A stretch of 64,000 nucleotides of DNA from Arthrobacter sp. H16F315 (GCF_024124825.1 NZ_JAMXSS010000002.1:2356001-2420000); one strand, 5' to 3'; positions 19,859 through 29,377 are shown, numbered from the stretch's first letter. Translations and numbers: made by a program. The notes: generated by a model from the sequence alone, not told the origin.

Positions 19859-21217
19859 ATGACCGACGAATTCTCCGTAGAAAGTGTCTACGCCGAGCTG
19901 CTGGGGCGGGCCCCGGAAAACAAGATGGAGCCGCGGCTGGCCCCGCTGCACCGGGCGATGGACATCCTGGGTGAGCCGAACAAGGCTTTCCCGATCATCC
20001 ACGTCACCGGCACCAACGGAAAGACCTCGACTGCCCGGATGATCGAGGCCGGGCTCCGCGCCCACGGCCTGAGCACCGGGCGCTACACGAGCCCGCACCT
20101 GTCCAAGGTCACCGAACGGATCAGCATCGACGGCGCTCCGGTGCCGGATGAGACGTTCGTTCGGATCTGGGACGAGATCCGGCCCTACCTTGCCATCGTG
20201 GACAGCGAACTTGAGGCCGCGGGCCAGCCCCGGCTGACCTACTTCGAGTGCCTCACCATACTGGGCTTCGCGGTCTTCGCCGACCAGCCGGTCAACGTAG
20301 CCGTCATTGAGGTTGGCTTGGGCGGGATCACCGACGCGACCAACGTCGGGGACGGCGAGGTCTTTGTGGTCACGCCCATCTCGCTGGACCACACGGACCT
20401 GCTGGGCGAGACAACCGAGGAGATCGCCCACGAAAAGGCCGGCATCATCAAGCCGGGCGGCTTCCTGGTCAGCGCCGCGCAGCCCCGGGACGCGGCCCAG
20501 GTGCTGCTGGAGAAAGCCAAGGAAACGGCCGTCCCGTTCCGCTTTGAGGGTGTTGAGTTCGGCGTCGAAAACCGCACCGTCGCCGTCGGCGGCCAGATGG
20601 TCACCATCCAGGGCATCGCGGGCCGCTACGAGGACCTTCTTGTGCCCCTGCACGGGGCCCACCAGGCCGAGAATGCGGCCGTCGCGATCGCTGCGCTGGA
20701 GGCCTTCTTCGGCGCTGAAAAGCCGCTCGACGCCGGGCTGGTGCAGGAGGCCTTCGCCTCGGTCACCTCGCCGGGCCGGCTCGAAGTGGTGCGGACCGCA
20801 CCGACCATCATCGTGGACGCCGCGCACAACCCCGAAGGAATCAGGGTCTCGGCCGAAGCCATCCATGAAGCGTTCAGCTTCACAAAGCTTGTGGTGGTGG
20901 TCGGCGTGCTGCGGGAAAAGGACGCCGAGGAAATCCTGCGCCAACTCAAGGAATCCCTGGGCGGGCTCTCCGCAGAGTACTGCTTCACCCAGTCCAATTC
21001 GCCCCGCGCCGTGCCGGCCGAGGACCTTGCGGAACTCGCGGTGGACCTCGGGTACGGCGAGGACACCATCCACGTGGCCGAGAAGCTCGACGACGCCCTC
21101 GAATGGGCGGTGGAACGCGCCGAAGCCAATGACGATCTCGCCGGCGGCGTCCTGGTCACCGGCTCCATCACGCTCGTCGCGGAAGCCCGGATCCTGCTCG
21201 GAAAGGCGGACGCGTAG
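19859..21217 (+). CDS. folC: Folylpolyglutamate synthase / dihydrofolate synthase
   Basis: Adds glutamate to folates and, in bifunctional forms, to dihydropteroate. The 452-residue Mur-ligase-fold protein has the P-loop GTNGKTST (51-58), YTSPHL for folate binding, GLGG.TDATN, and the second Mur-ligase signature DAAHNPEG. It begins 3 bp after the ileS stop and is followed 3 bp later by the DUF4233 gene, a tight cluster common in actinobacteria. Confidence 0.95.
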   Translation: MTDEFSVESVYAELLGRAPENKMEPRLAPLHRAMDILGEPNKAFPIIHVTGTNGKTSTARMIEAGLRAHGLSTGRYTSPHLSKVTERISIDGAPVPDETFVRIWDEIRPYLAIVDSELEAAGQPRLTYFECLTILGFAVFADQPVNVAVIEVGLGGITDATNVGDGEVFVVTPISLDHTDLLGETTEEIAHEKAGIIKPGGFLVSAAQPRDAAQVLLEKAKETAVPFRFEGVEFGVENRTVAVGGQMVTIQGIAGRYEDLLVPLHGAHQAENAAVAIAALEAFFGAEKPLDAGLVQEAFASVTSPGRLEVVRTAPTIIVDAAHNPEGIRVSAEAIHEAFSFTKLVVVVGVLREKDAEEILRQLKESLGGLSAEYCFTQSNSPRAVPAEDLAELAVDLGYGEDTIHVAEKLDDALEWAVERAEANDDLAGGVLVTGSITLVAEARILLGKADA

Positions 21218-21220
21218 ACC

Positions 21221-21664
21221 ATGGCGAAACTCACCAAGGCCCAGCGCGAGTGGCGGCCCGGCATGCCCAAAAAACGCCGCTCCACCAAGGTTATGTTCGC
21301 CTCCACGGTGCTGCTCCTTGAAGCGTTTGTGATCCTTTTCGGCACCCTTACCGTGTTCGGGCTGCGGCGGGACGAATTCCCGCCGGTGCTGATCTTCTCC
21401 GTTGGCATCGGGTTGAGCCTCATCTACGCCTTCACCTGCGCGGTGCTTTCCCGGCCGTGGGGTGTGGCGCTTGGCTGGATCCTGCAAATCGTGCTGGTCC
21501 TGGCAGGGATCCTGGAACCGGCGATGTTCCTGGTCGGTGGCCTGTTCGCGCTGGCCTGGTGGTACGGCATCCGCACCGGCATCCGGATTGACCGGGAAGC
21601 CGCCCAGCGGGACCACGACCAGGCCGCCTGGGACGCATCCCACCCCGAGGGCCAAAGCAACTAG
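21221..21664 (+). CDS. DUF4233 membrane protein
   Basis: A 147-residue protein of unknown function with a basic N-terminus (residues 1-24) and four hydrophobic segments (about 27-48, 57-75, 84-103, 106-120), ending in a charged tail. It fits DUF4233, a family found next to folC and ndk in actinobacteria. The location between folC and ndk supports the call. No catalytic motif is visible. Confidence 0.8.
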   Translation: MAKLTKAQREWRPGMPKKRRSTKVMFASTVLLLEAFVILFGTLTVFGLRRDEFPPVLIFSVGIGLSLIYAFTCAVLSRPWGVALGWILQIVLVLAGILEPAMFLVGGLFALAWWYGIRTGIRIDREAAQRDHDQAAWDASHPEGQSN

Positions 21665-21703
21665 ACTTATTTCCGAACCCCACCCCTACACATTGGAGCA
21701 GCT

Positions 21704-22117
21704 GTGAGCATTGAGCGCACCCTCGTCCTGATCAAGCCCGACGGCGTTAGCCGCAACCTGACAGGCAGCATCATCGCCAGGATTGAAGCCAAGGGCTACA
21801 CCCTGTCCGAGCTGAAGAAGGTTGATGCGGGCCGCGAACTGCTGGAGCAGCACTACGAGGAGCACGTGGGCAAGCCGTTCTACGAGCCGCTCGTCGAGTT
21901 TATGCTCAGCGGTCCGGTAGTCGCCGCGATTTTCGAGGGACACCGCGTGATCGAGGGTTTCCGCTCGCTCGCCGGCACCACCGACCCCACGACGGCGGCG
22001 CCGGGCACCATCCGCGGCGACTTCGGCCGCGACTGGGGCCTGAAGGTCCAGCAGAACCTCGTCCACGGCTCGGACTCGGCGGAGTCCGCGGAGCGCGAAA
22101 TCAAGATCTGGTTCTAG
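21704..22117 (+). CDS. ndk: Nucleoside diphosphate kinase
   Basis: Transfers the gamma phosphate between nucleoside triphosphates and diphosphates via a phosphohistidine. The 137 residues include the active-site H121 in [20 protein letters not shown] at the N-terminus, and R-x-GTTDP for nucleotide binding. GTG start with GGAG 7 nt upstream. It lies 39 bp after the DUF4233 gene and is last in the ileS-folC group, closed by a long palindrome. Confidence 0.97.
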   Translation: MSIERTLVLIKPDGVSRNLTGSIIARIEAKGYTLSELKKVDAGRELLEQHYEEHVGKPFYEPLVEFMLSGPVVAAIFEGHRVIEGFRSLAGTTDPTTAAPGTIRGDFGRDWGLKVQQNLVHGSDSAESAEREIKIWF

Positions 22118-22133
22118 GTTCCTGACCGCCCAG

Positions 22134-22196
22134 CCGCGAGGTGGCAGCTAAGGCCAATGTTCGAGTCGAACATTGGCCTTAGCTGTCACCTCGCGG
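22134..22196. terminator. 63-bp near-perfect palindrome between ndk and the VKOR gene
   Basis: Two 31-base arms around a single central base, with only one mismatch (which would form a G-U pair in RNA). It sits between the convergent ndk and VKOR genes and has no T-run. It probably terminates or stabilises both messages. Confidence 0.85.
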
Positions 22197-22218
22197 CGGT
22201 TAACCGGGGTACTTCGGC

Positions 22219-22890
22219 TCAGTAGCCGGAGGTTCCGATGAAGACCTGGATAAACGCGAAGAAAATGGTGGCAACCACGGCGACGTAAAGCAGCGCGGTG
22301 AGGACCCAGCCGGAGTCGCCCAGGATCCTGGTTGGGCCCGCCGGCAGCCTGATCACGCCGTGCGTTACGTTGCGGACAGTGACCCAGACGAAGAGCGGAA
22401 TCATGGCGGCCCAGACGATCATGCAGAACGGGCAGAGGATATGGATGGAGTACAGCGCCTGCGACCAAAGCCAGACCACAAACCCGAAGCCAAGGGTCAC
22501 GCCGGCCTGCAACCCCAGCCAGTACCAGCGGGCAAACGCGGCTCCGGAAAGGATTCCCATGGCTGTGGTGATGATGACCGCAAAGGCCACGATTCCCATA
22601 AACATGTTGGGGAAGCCGAACACCGAACCCTGCCAGGTCTGCATGACCTGCCCGCAGGAGATCCATGGGTTCACATCGCAGACTGTTACATGGTTCGGAT
22701 CCTTGAGTACCTCGAGCTTTTCCAGCACCAGGGCCCCGGAGGCCAGCCAGCCAACGACGCCGGTGATCAGCAGGAGCCACGCGAACGGGCGGTCGCGGGT
22801 CATCGGCGGCAGCTGAAGTGCGTCGGCTGAGGTGCCGCGGCGCTGCTGCCGCACGGCTGCCTCGTCGGTGGCGCTGGAGATGCTGGGCAT
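22219..22890 (-). CDS. Vitamin K epoxide reductase (VKOR) family membrane protein
   Basis: A quinone-coupled thiol oxidoreductase that reoxidises periplasmic disulfide catalysts. The 223 residues hold about five hydrophobic helices, the loop cysteines C71 and C79, and the active-site pair C153-P-F-C156 in HILCPFCMIVW. Start at the ATG at 22890 with GAAGGA upstream; an upstream in-frame start at 22989 adds an unconserved stretch. No fused thioredoxin domain is present, so a separate DsbA-like partner would be needed. Confidence 0.9.
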   Translation of the reverse strand: MPSISSATDEAAVRQQRRGTSADALQLPPMTRDRPFAWLLLITGVVGWLASGALVLEKLEVLKDPNHVTVCDVNPWISCGQVMQTWQGSVFGFPNMFMGIVAFAVIITTAMGILSGAAFARWYWLGLQAGVTLGFGFVVWLWSQALYSIHILCPFCMIVWAAMIPLFVWVTVRNVTHGVIRLPAGPTRILGDSGWVLTALLYVAVVATIFFAFIQVFIGTSGY

Positions 22891-23361
22891 GGAATGGATG
22901 TCCTTCGCTTGGATGCAACTGGTCCGATTGTATCGCCGGACCCTGGAGGGAGTCCGGACGCTGTTGCCTTCATGGGGGATTCGGTCCACGGTGCAGGCCG
23001 GATGCCCCGCTTACGCCTGCTCGGACGTGTCCTGTGAGACAATGATCGTGGCTGGAACCCGATCCACATCCGGGTCCCGGTCCGGCGATTTTGTTCCCAA
23101 GACCGCCAATGATGAGCAGGGAGCCACGGATCCTCTAATCCCGGCTGTCCCGCAATGCCATTGGACGGCACCTGGTTGTGGTGTGTAGATCAACGGGTTT
23201 CAGAGCAATTCCGCCGGCTCTCCAGGGCTGCCGCACCCCACTGCCGGTGCGAACCTGAGGGTATTCAATTGACTTCTGTCAATGCCCGCGGGTGTTGACA
23301 AATATTTGCCCCAACGGGTGCCGGATGTGGCGGCATGTCAGGGGCAGGAGTGTCGCCATAT
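22891..23361. other. Divergent promoter region between the VKOR gene and rne
   Basis: No gene is supported. It must hold both promoters. An inverted repeat ATTGAC-TTCT-GTCAAT lies at 23268-23283, and TTGACA recurs at 23295-23300. These may be -35 elements or an operator. Confidence 0.4.
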
Positions 23362-26300
23362 ATGGATAATGACCAGGTTGTAACAGGCAACGAAGACGTG
23401 CTGGCCGCAAGTGCCGGGGCATCTGATGAATCAGCGGCCGCGTCACCGCCGAAACGGCCCGTCCGGACCCGCCGCAAGACCCTTCCCAAAAGCGGTACAG
23501 GCGCCGCGGAGACCGTCGCGGACACCGCGGTCCCCGCGGAGGTGCCGGACGCTCCGGCCGCCGAAACCAAGGCCCCCGCCCGCCGCTCACGTGCCCGCAA
23601 GGTAGCCGAGCCGGCCGAATCCGTTCCTGCTGCGGACCCGGCACAGACCCCGGACGTTCCCTCTGATGTCCCTGCCGGAATGACAGCCGCAGCCGAGGCC
23701 GCCGACGCCACGGCCGAAAAGCCCGTCCGTCGCCGCGCCAGCCGCGCCAAGGCCAAGGCCCCGGCCGCAGGGGCCGCAGCTGACGGGGCCGCCAGCGGGG
23801 AACCGGAAGCCGCCGCTACGGAAACCGCAGGCGTTACCGCCGCCGCCAGCCCGGTCGCGGATGAAACTGCCGCCGAGGCCCCGGCAGCAGCCCCAGCCGC
23901 CCCGGCAGCTGAAGCCCCGGCAGCTGAAGCCCCGGCGGAAGCCTCGGCTGCCGCCTCGTTGTTCCTGGAGCCGGGAGCGGTGACCTCGATGATCTTCCAG
24001 GCACCCGACCTGGCCGCCGCGGCCCGCCCTGTCCCGGCCCCGGCTGCCGCCGCAGCGGAAACTGACGACGACGACGACGAAGAAGGCGAGAGCGAGGACG
24101 CCGGAAGCCGCCGTCGTCGCCGCAGCCGCGGTCGCCGCGGCCGCAGCAGCCGTGGAGCTGAGAGCGAACCGGGCTCCGAGGACGAATCCGACGACGCGGA
24201 TGACGCCGAAGAAGGCGCTGGCGAGCAGCTCGAAGACGGCGTGACTTCCCGCCGCCGTCGCCGCCGCCGTCGCGGCGAGCAGGATCTGGAACTGACCGGC
24301 GGGGAGGACGACGACCCGCCCAACACGGTGACGCGCGTCCGTGCGCCGCGCACAGCCAGCGAGGCTCCGGTGAACAACCGTGTCACCTCGCTCAAGGGCT
24401 CCACCCGCCTGGAGGCGAAAAAGCAGCGCCGCCGCGAATCCCGCGATACCGGACGCCGCCGCACCGTCATCACCGAGGCCGAGTTCCTGGCCCGGCGCGA
24501 ATCGGTGGACCGCCAAATGATCGTCCGCCAGCGCGATGACAGAATCCAGATCGGCGTCCTCGAGGACGGCGTGCTGGCCGAGCACTTTGTCTCGAAGACC
24601 CAGCAGGATTCCCTGATCGGCAACGTGTACCTGGGCAAGGTCCAGAACGTACTGCCGTCGATGGAAGCCGCCTTCGTCGACATCGGACGCGGCCGCAACG
24701 CCGTGCTTTACGCCGGCGAGGTCAATTGGGAGTCCGTCAACCTCGAGGGCAAGCAGCGCCGGATCGAGAACGCGCTGAAGTCCGGCGACTCCGTGCTGGT
24801 CCAGGTCACCAAGGATCCCGTCGGGCACAAGGGCGCCCGCCTCACAAGCCAGATCTCGCTGCCCGGCCGCTACCTCGTCTACGTACCCGGTGGTTCCATG
24901 ACCGGAATCTCGCGCAAGCTGCCCGACGTCGAACGCAACCGCCTCAAGCGGATCCTCAAGGACCGCCTGCCCGAGGATGCGGGCGTTATTGTGCGCACCG
25001 CCGCCGAGGGTGCGTCCGAGGAAGAACTCACGCACGACATCAACCGGCTCCGTGCCCAGTGGGAAGGAATCGAGGGGCAGTCGAGCTCAACGAAGATCCT
25101 TGCCCCCGAACTGCTCTACGGCGAACCCGATCTGACCATCAAGGTAGTCCGTGATGTCTTCAACGAGGACTTCTCCAAGCTGATCGTCTCCGGTGAGGAA
25201 GCCTGGGACACCATCGAGGCCTACGTCACCTACGTAGCCCCCGACCTTGTCGGCCGGCTGGAGAAATGGACCAAGGACTCGGACATCTTCGGTGCCTGGC
25301 GCATCGACGAGCAGATCCACAAAGCACTGGACCGCAAGGTTTTCCTGCCCTCCGGCGGCTCGCTCGTAATCGACCGCACCGAAGCCATGACAGTGGTGGA
25401 CGTCAACACCGGCAAGTTCACCGGCAGCGGCGGCAACCTTGAGGAAACCGTCACCAAAAACAACCTCGAAGCGGCCGAAGAAGTTGTCCGGCAGCTCCGG
25501 CTCCGCGACATCGGCGGCATCATCGTGATCGACTTCATCGACATGGTGCTTGAATCGAACCGGGACCTGGTACTGCGCCGCATGGTGGAGTGCCTGGGCC
25601 GGGACCGGACCAAACACCAGGTCGCGGAGGTGACTTCGCTGGGCCTTGTGCAGATGACGCGGAAGCGGATGGGTACCGGGCTGCTGGAAGTGTTCGGCGA
25701 ACAGTGCGAGGCCTGCGCCGGCCGCGGCATCGTGACCCACGACGAGCCGGTGGAGCACCGCCGCGCCAACGTCGTTGCCGCCGAGCATCACATTCCCCGT
25801 GCGGAGCAGCCTGCCCCGCGGACCGAACGCAAGAGCCGCCGCCGCGGACGGGGCGGCCAGGGCACGGACGAACAGTCGGTCCCGGCCGCAGCGCACCCCG
25901 AGCCCACCGACGCCGAACGCCACGCCAAGGCCGAGGCGACCCGCCACGCGCTGGCGAATATCGCTGCGGCGGCACACGCTGCCCATCTGCATGACGATGA
26001 AGCGGCCACGGCAGTCGACGCCGGGGTCCGCCAGGCCGCTGTTGAGGCAGCCGTCGAGCTGGCCGCAACGGAGGAGGCTGCCGGACGTCCCGGCGCCGTG
26101 CTGACCTTTGGCGGCGAACAAGTCGCACTGCCGTTTGTGGAGCATGCCGATGAGTCGGGTGCGCCCCCGCTGACCATGGACCTGCTGACCGAGGCTTTCG
26201 CCCAGCTGGGTGAAAGCGGGGAAGTCTCCGCGGCGGACCCCGCTGCACCGGCTGCGAAGGCGGCCGCAGCCCGGACTGCACCGGCGGCCCCGGCGCATAC

Positions 26301-26580
26301 CGGCGGAACCGGCCCGGGCCGCGCCCAGGCGCCAGGCTCCCAGACGGAGGCGGCCCCCGAGGCCGGCGCCTCCCGTGCCCGCCGCGGACGACGCAACCGC
26401 AGCGCCAGCCGCGCGCAGGGAGCAGCCAACGAAACCTCGGTAGAGCAGCGCCGGGAAGCGCCGCAGGCTGCCGTTTCGGTGCACGAGGCCAAGGCCCCGG
26501 CAGCAACAAAGCCGGCGGCCAAACCGGCCACAAACGAACCGATCATCCTCGGCGTCGGCGTTCCGGCCTCGGAACTCTAA
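23362..26580 (+). CDS. rne: Ribonuclease E/G
   Basis: Endoribonuclease for rRNA maturation and mRNA decay. The 1072-residue protein has a long N-terminal disordered Ala/Pro/Glu- and Arg-rich extension (about 1-370), then the catalytic core: S1 domain (QDSLIGNVYLGKVQNVLPSM), the RNase H-like and 5'-sensor parts, the metal-binding aspartates in VVDVNTGKF and IIVIDFIDM, and the Zn-link CEACAGRG. A second disordered Ala/Arg-rich tail follows. Both extensions are typical of actinobacterial RNase E and are presumed docking regions. Starts at 23335 or 23350 are also in frame; 23362 was chosen downstream of AGGAG. Confidence 0.93.
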   Translation: MDNDQVVTGNEDVLAASAGASDESAAASPPKRPVRTRRKTLPKSGTGAAETVADTAVPAEVPDAPAAETKAPARRSRARKVAEPAESVPAADPAQTPDVPSDVPAGMTAAAEAADATAEKPVRRRASRAKAKAPAAGAAADGAASGEPEAAATETAGVTAAASPVADETAAEAPAAAPAAPAAEAPAAEAPAEASAAASLFLEPGAVTSMIFQAPDLAAAARPVPAPAAAAAETDDDDDEEGESEDAGSRRRRRSRGRRGRSSRGAESEPGSEDESDDADDAEEGAGEQLEDGVTSRRRRRRRRGEQDLELTGGEDDDPPNTVTRVRAPRTASEAPVNNRVTSLKGSTRLEAKKQRRRESRDTGRRRTVITEAEFLARRESVDRQMIVRQRDDRIQIGVLEDGVLAEHFVSKTQQDSLIGNVYLGKVQNVLPSMEAAFVDIGRGRNAVLYAGEVNWESVNLEGKQRRIENALKSGDSVLVQVTKDPVGHKGARLTSQISLPGRYLVYVPGGSMTGISRKLPDVERNRLKRILKDRLPEDAGVIVRTAAEGASEEELTHDINRLRAQWEGIEGQSSSTKILAPELLYGEPDLTIKVVRDVFNEDFSKLIVSGEEAWDTIEAYVTYVAPDLVGRLEKWTKDSDIFGAWRIDEQIHKALDRKVFLPSGGSLVIDRTEAMTVVDVNTGKFTGSGGNLEETVTKNNLEAAEEVVRQLRLRDIGGIIVIDFIDMVLESNRDLVLRRMVECLGRDRTKHQVAEVTSLGLVQMTRKRMGTGLLEVFGEQCEACAGRGIVTHDEPVEHRRANVVAAEHHIPRAEQPAPRTERKSRRRGRGGQGTDEQSVPAAAHPEPTDAERHAKAEATRHALANIAAAAHAAHLHDDEAATAVDAGVRQAAVEAAVELAATEEAAGRPGAVLTFGGEQVALPFVEHADESGAPPLTMDLLTEAFAQLGESGEVSAADPAAPAAKAAAARTAPAAPAHTGGTGPGRAQAPGSQTEAAPEAGASRARRGRRNRSASRAQGAANETSVEQRREAPQAAVSVHEAKAPAATKPAAKPATNEPIILGVGVPASEL

Positions 26581-26689
26581 CCCCAAGGAAGTTCGGGAAG
26601 ACCGCGGGTGCGGTCCGGACCGCGTAGCAATACGCCAGGTTCGGGCCGTGCCCGCGACTTCGTTAAGGGATGCGGCTAGGCTTGGTCCC

Positions 26690-26767
26690 TGACACGGGGT
26701 GCCGCGCATCGAGCCGGCTGAGATCCAGACCCGTTGAACCTGTCCGGTTAGCACCGGCGAAGGGATG
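26690..26767 (+). promoter_or_regulatory. TPP riboswitch (thi-box)
   Basis: Contains the conserved thi-box blocks ACACGGGGTGCC, GGCTGAGA, ACCCGTTGAACCTG, CCGGTTAGCACCGG and GAAGGGATG in the right order. The final GGGATG overlaps the ribosome-binding region of the next gene, suggesting translational control by thiamine pyrophosphate. Confidence 0.95.
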
Positions 26768-26773
26768 TCTCCC

Positions 26774-28375
26774 ATGACCGCCGCCTCCCCGTTTCTTCCC
26801 GCTGTCCCCGCAGCCCCGGCATCCCGGATCCCGCGGGTGCTTACGATCGCAGGCTCGGACCCCTCCGGCGGTGCCGGGATCCAGGCGGACCTGAAGAGCA
26901 TTGCCGCGCATGGCGGCTACGGCATGGCCGCCATCACCGCCCTGACCGCACAGAACACACGCGGCGTCAGCGCCATCCACGTCCCGCCGGCGGATTTCCT
27001 GACCGCCCAGCTTGACGCGGTCAGCGCCGACATCCGGATCGACGCCGTCAAGATCGGGATGCTGGGGGACGCCGCCGTGATCGACGCCGTCCGCACCTGG
27101 CTGGCGAAGGTCAGGCCCGCCATTGTGGTGCTGGACCCGGTGATGGTAGCCACTAGCGGTGACCGGCTCCTGCAGGCGCCCGCCGAATCGGCGCTGCAAG
27201 AACTGCTGCCCTACGCGGACCTGATCACGCCGAACCTCGCCGAACTCGCGATTCTGCTCAACGAACCCGTCGCCGGCAACTGGGCTGCGGCGCTGGAACA
27301 GGGCAAGCGGCTTGCCGCCGGTACCGGCACGACCGTCCTGGTGAAGGGCGGCCACCTCGACGGCGACGGCGCCGCAGGCGGAGCCGGCGAGCACGGCGAC
27401 GGCTGCCCGGACGCGCTCGTCAACACCTGCGGGGTCCTGGCCCGGGACGTCATAGTAGTACCGGGGGAGCGGGTCCGCACCAGCAACAGCCACGGCACGG
27501 GATGCTCACTGTCCGCGGCGATGGCGACCGTCCAGGCCCGGGTCGGGGACTGGGAGGCCGCCTTGCGGGAAGTTAAGCCGTGGCTGGAAGGGGCGCTGCG
27601 CACCTCGGCGGACCTCGACGTCGGCAGCGGCAACGGCCCGGTCCATCACTTCCACCATGTCCAGCAGCAGACCGCCCATCACGGTACGGGTGCCGGCGGC
27701 GGCGAACTGCACCGGGTCCCTGCCGCGGGTGAATTCGCCCGCGGGCTGCGGGAAACCGCTGCTGCCGACCTCGAGGCCATCTACGGCCTGGACTTCATCA
27801 CGGCCCTGGCTGACGGGTCCTTGCCGGAGAAGGACTTCGCGTACTACCTCGGACAGGACGCCCTGTACCTGAACGGCTATTCGCGGGTCCTCTCCCGGGC
27901 CGCCGCGATCGCACCCACGGAAGCCGAACAGCTCTTCTGGACCCGCTCCGCACAGAATTGCCTCAGCGTCGAAGCCGAACTGCACCGGACCTGGCTGCGC
28001 GGACGCACGGCGGAGCGGACGCTCGGACCGGTCACCAAGTCCTACGTGGACCACCTTCTGGCCGCCTCTGTCACCGGGAGCTACGGAGTGCTGATCGCTG
28101 CGGTACTGCCGTGCTTCTGGCTCTATGCCGAGGTGGGACAGGCGCTGCACAACCGGTTCCTCGCCGCGGGCGCGCCGGAATCGCACCCCTACGCCGCGTG
28201 GCTGCGCACCTACGCCGATCCGGAGTTCGCCGACGCCACCCGGCAGGCCATCGCCCACACCGACACCGCAGCCCGGGCGGCCTCACCGGGCGAACGGGAC
28301 GCCATGACCGTGGCCTTCCGGCAGTCCGCCCGCTACGAAGTGGACTTCTTCGACGCGCCGCGCGTGCACGCCTGA
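26774..28375 (+). CDS. thiD: ThiD-TenA fusion: HMP/HMP-P kinase with thiaminase II-like domain
   Basis: A two-domain thiamine enzyme of 533 residues. Residues ~15-270 are the ribokinase-like HMP-P kinase (AGSDPSGGAGIQADLK, LDPVMVATSG, KGGH, SHGTGCSLSAA), phosphorylating hydroxymethylpyrimidine. Residues ~300-533 are TenA-like (YYLGQDALYLNGYSR, with the conserved cysteine in VLPCFWLY), which salvages pyrimidine from degraded thiamine. The linker near residue 290 is Gly/His-rich. The upstream TPP riboswitch supports the role. ATG 26774 is preferred over 26765, which lies in the riboswitch. Confidence 0.93.
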   Translation: MTAASPFLPAVPAAPASRIPRVLTIAGSDPSGGAGIQADLKSIAAHGGYGMAAITALTAQNTRGVSAIHVPPADFLTAQLDAVSADIRIDAVKIGMLGDAAVIDAVRTWLAKVRPAIVVLDPVMVATSGDRLLQAPAESALQELLPYADLITPNLAELAILLNEPVAGNWAAALEQGKRLAAGTGTTVLVKGGHLDGDGAAGGAGEHGDGCPDALVNTCGVLARDVIVVPGERVRTSNSHGTGCSLSAAMATVQARVGDWEAALREVKPWLEGALRTSADLDVGSGNGPVHHFHHVQQQTAHHGTGAGGGELHRVPAAGEFARGLRETAAADLEAIYGLDFITALADGSLPEKDFAYYLGQDALYLNGYSRVLSRAAAIAPTEAEQLFWTRSAQNCLSVEAELHRTWLRGRTAERTLGPVTKSYVDHLLAASVTGSYGVLIAAVLPCFWLYAEVGQALHNRFLAAGAPESHPYAAWLRTYADPEFADATRQAIAHTDTAARAASPGERDAMTVAFRQSARYEVDFFDAPRVHA

Positions 28376-28729
28376 GCCGCGGGACAGCAGGGAGCCTGTA
28401 CGATAGGGAGGCGCGGTTCCGGAAGTCGTTGCGGCAACGTCCTGTGCATACAGGGTGTCACCTATCACGTACCTCCCTTCGGAACCAGCCTCATTTGCGG
28501 CCGAAGGCAAAATTAGCGTAGTCTAGATCTTCGGTGCTTACGCCAACACTTGGGTTATGACCTTGAGGACGCTCCACTTGATTTCAGGTGCGAATGTCCA
28601 CGGGATAGCTCATGGGTTCCCCCGGGGAACCCACCGGCGTAGAGGCACAGCGTGAGCCGGACCATCAACTTTGGACCCAGGTTCCGCACGCAAATCTAGT
28701 AATAAACGTCGAGAGAAGTGAGTTCCCCA
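28376..28729 (+). promoter_or_regulatory. Long leader region of rplU
   Basis: 354 bp without a supported gene. It holds a 21-bp near-perfect palindrome TGGGTTCCCC-C-GGGGAACCCA at 28613-28633 and a possible long-range pairing between GGTTCCGGAAG (about 28414) and CTTCGGAACC (28479-28488). It probably contains the ribosomal-protein promoter and possibly an autoregulatory leader. Confidence 0.45.
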
Positions 28730-29038
28730 GTGGTGTACGCGATTGTCCGCGCAGGCGGCCGGCAAGAGAAGGTTTCCGTTGGAGACTTCGTTACCCTGAA
28801 CCGCGTCCCCGGTGGAGCCGGCAGCACCTTTGAGTTGCCCGCACTGCTCCTGGTAGACGGTGACAAGGTCATGTCTGCTGCTTCGGACCTGGCCAAGGTA
28901 AAGGTTACGGCTGAGATCCTTGAGGACCTTCGCGGTCCCAAGATCGTCATCCAGAAGTTCAAGAACAAGACCGGTTACAAAAAGCGCCAGGGTCACCGTC
29001 AGGAATTGACCAAGGTCAAGATCACCGGTATCAAGTAA
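28730..29038 (+). CDS. rplU: 50S ribosomal protein L21
   Basis: Large-subunit ribosomal protein of 102 residues: [18 protein letters not shown] at the start, [22 protein letters not shown] in the middle, and [16 protein letters not shown] (the L21 signature) near the end. The start is one of two adjacent GTG codons (28730 or 28733); GAGAGAAG lies upstream at suitable distance. A GTG at 28718 overlaps that Shine-Dalgarno and is less likely. It is followed by rpmA. Confidence 0.95.
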   Translation: MVYAIVRAGGRQEKVSVGDFVTLNRVPGGAGSTFELPALLLVDGDKVMSAASDLAKVKVTAEILEDLRGPKIVIQKFKNKTGYKKRQGHRQELTKVKITGIK

Positions 29039-29099
29039 CTACTCGTTACTGTTCAGGTTTTCAGCAGATTCCCCAGAATTTTAAGGCAGGCATTTCCAA

Positions 29100-29363
29100 A
29101 TGGCACATAAAAAAGGCGCGAGTTCCACTCGCAACGGTCGTGACTCGAACGCCCAGTACCTCGGCGTCAAGCGCTTCGGCGGTCAGGTAGTTTCCGCAGG
29201 CGAGATCATCGTCCGCCAGCGTGGAACCCACTTCCACCCGGGCGCCGGCGTTGGCCGCGGCGGCGACGACACCCTGTTCGCCCTGGCTCCCGGAGCTGTC
29301 GAGTTCGGCACCCGCCGCGGTCGTCGCGTTGTGAACATTGTGGCTGCAGCAGCTGCAGAGTAG
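29100..29363 (+). CDS. rpmA: 50S ribosomal protein L27
   Basis: An 87-residue large-subunit protein near the peptidyl-transferase centre. It starts [19 protein letters not shown], the conserved L27 N-terminus without the Firmicute-type cleaved extension, and contains [23 protein letters not shown]. It follows rplU by 61 bp and is closed by an intrinsic terminator before obgE. Confidence 0.97.
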   Translation: MAHKKGASSTRNGRDSNAQYLGVKRFGGQVVSAGEIIVRQRGTHFHPGAGVGRGGDDTLFALAPGAVEFGTRRGRRVVNIVAAAAAE

Positions 29364-29377
29364 TACCTACGTTTCAA

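Noticed and set aside
19448..21655. Long minus-strand open frame across folC and DUF4233
   Set aside because: Shadow frame; both plus-strand genes have clear motifs and tight operon spacing.
22134..22196. LexA/SOS box in the ndk palindrome
   Set aside because: The centre reads GTTCGA-TCGAAC, the reverse order of the actinobacterial TCGAAC-N4-GTTCGA box, and it lies between convergent genes.
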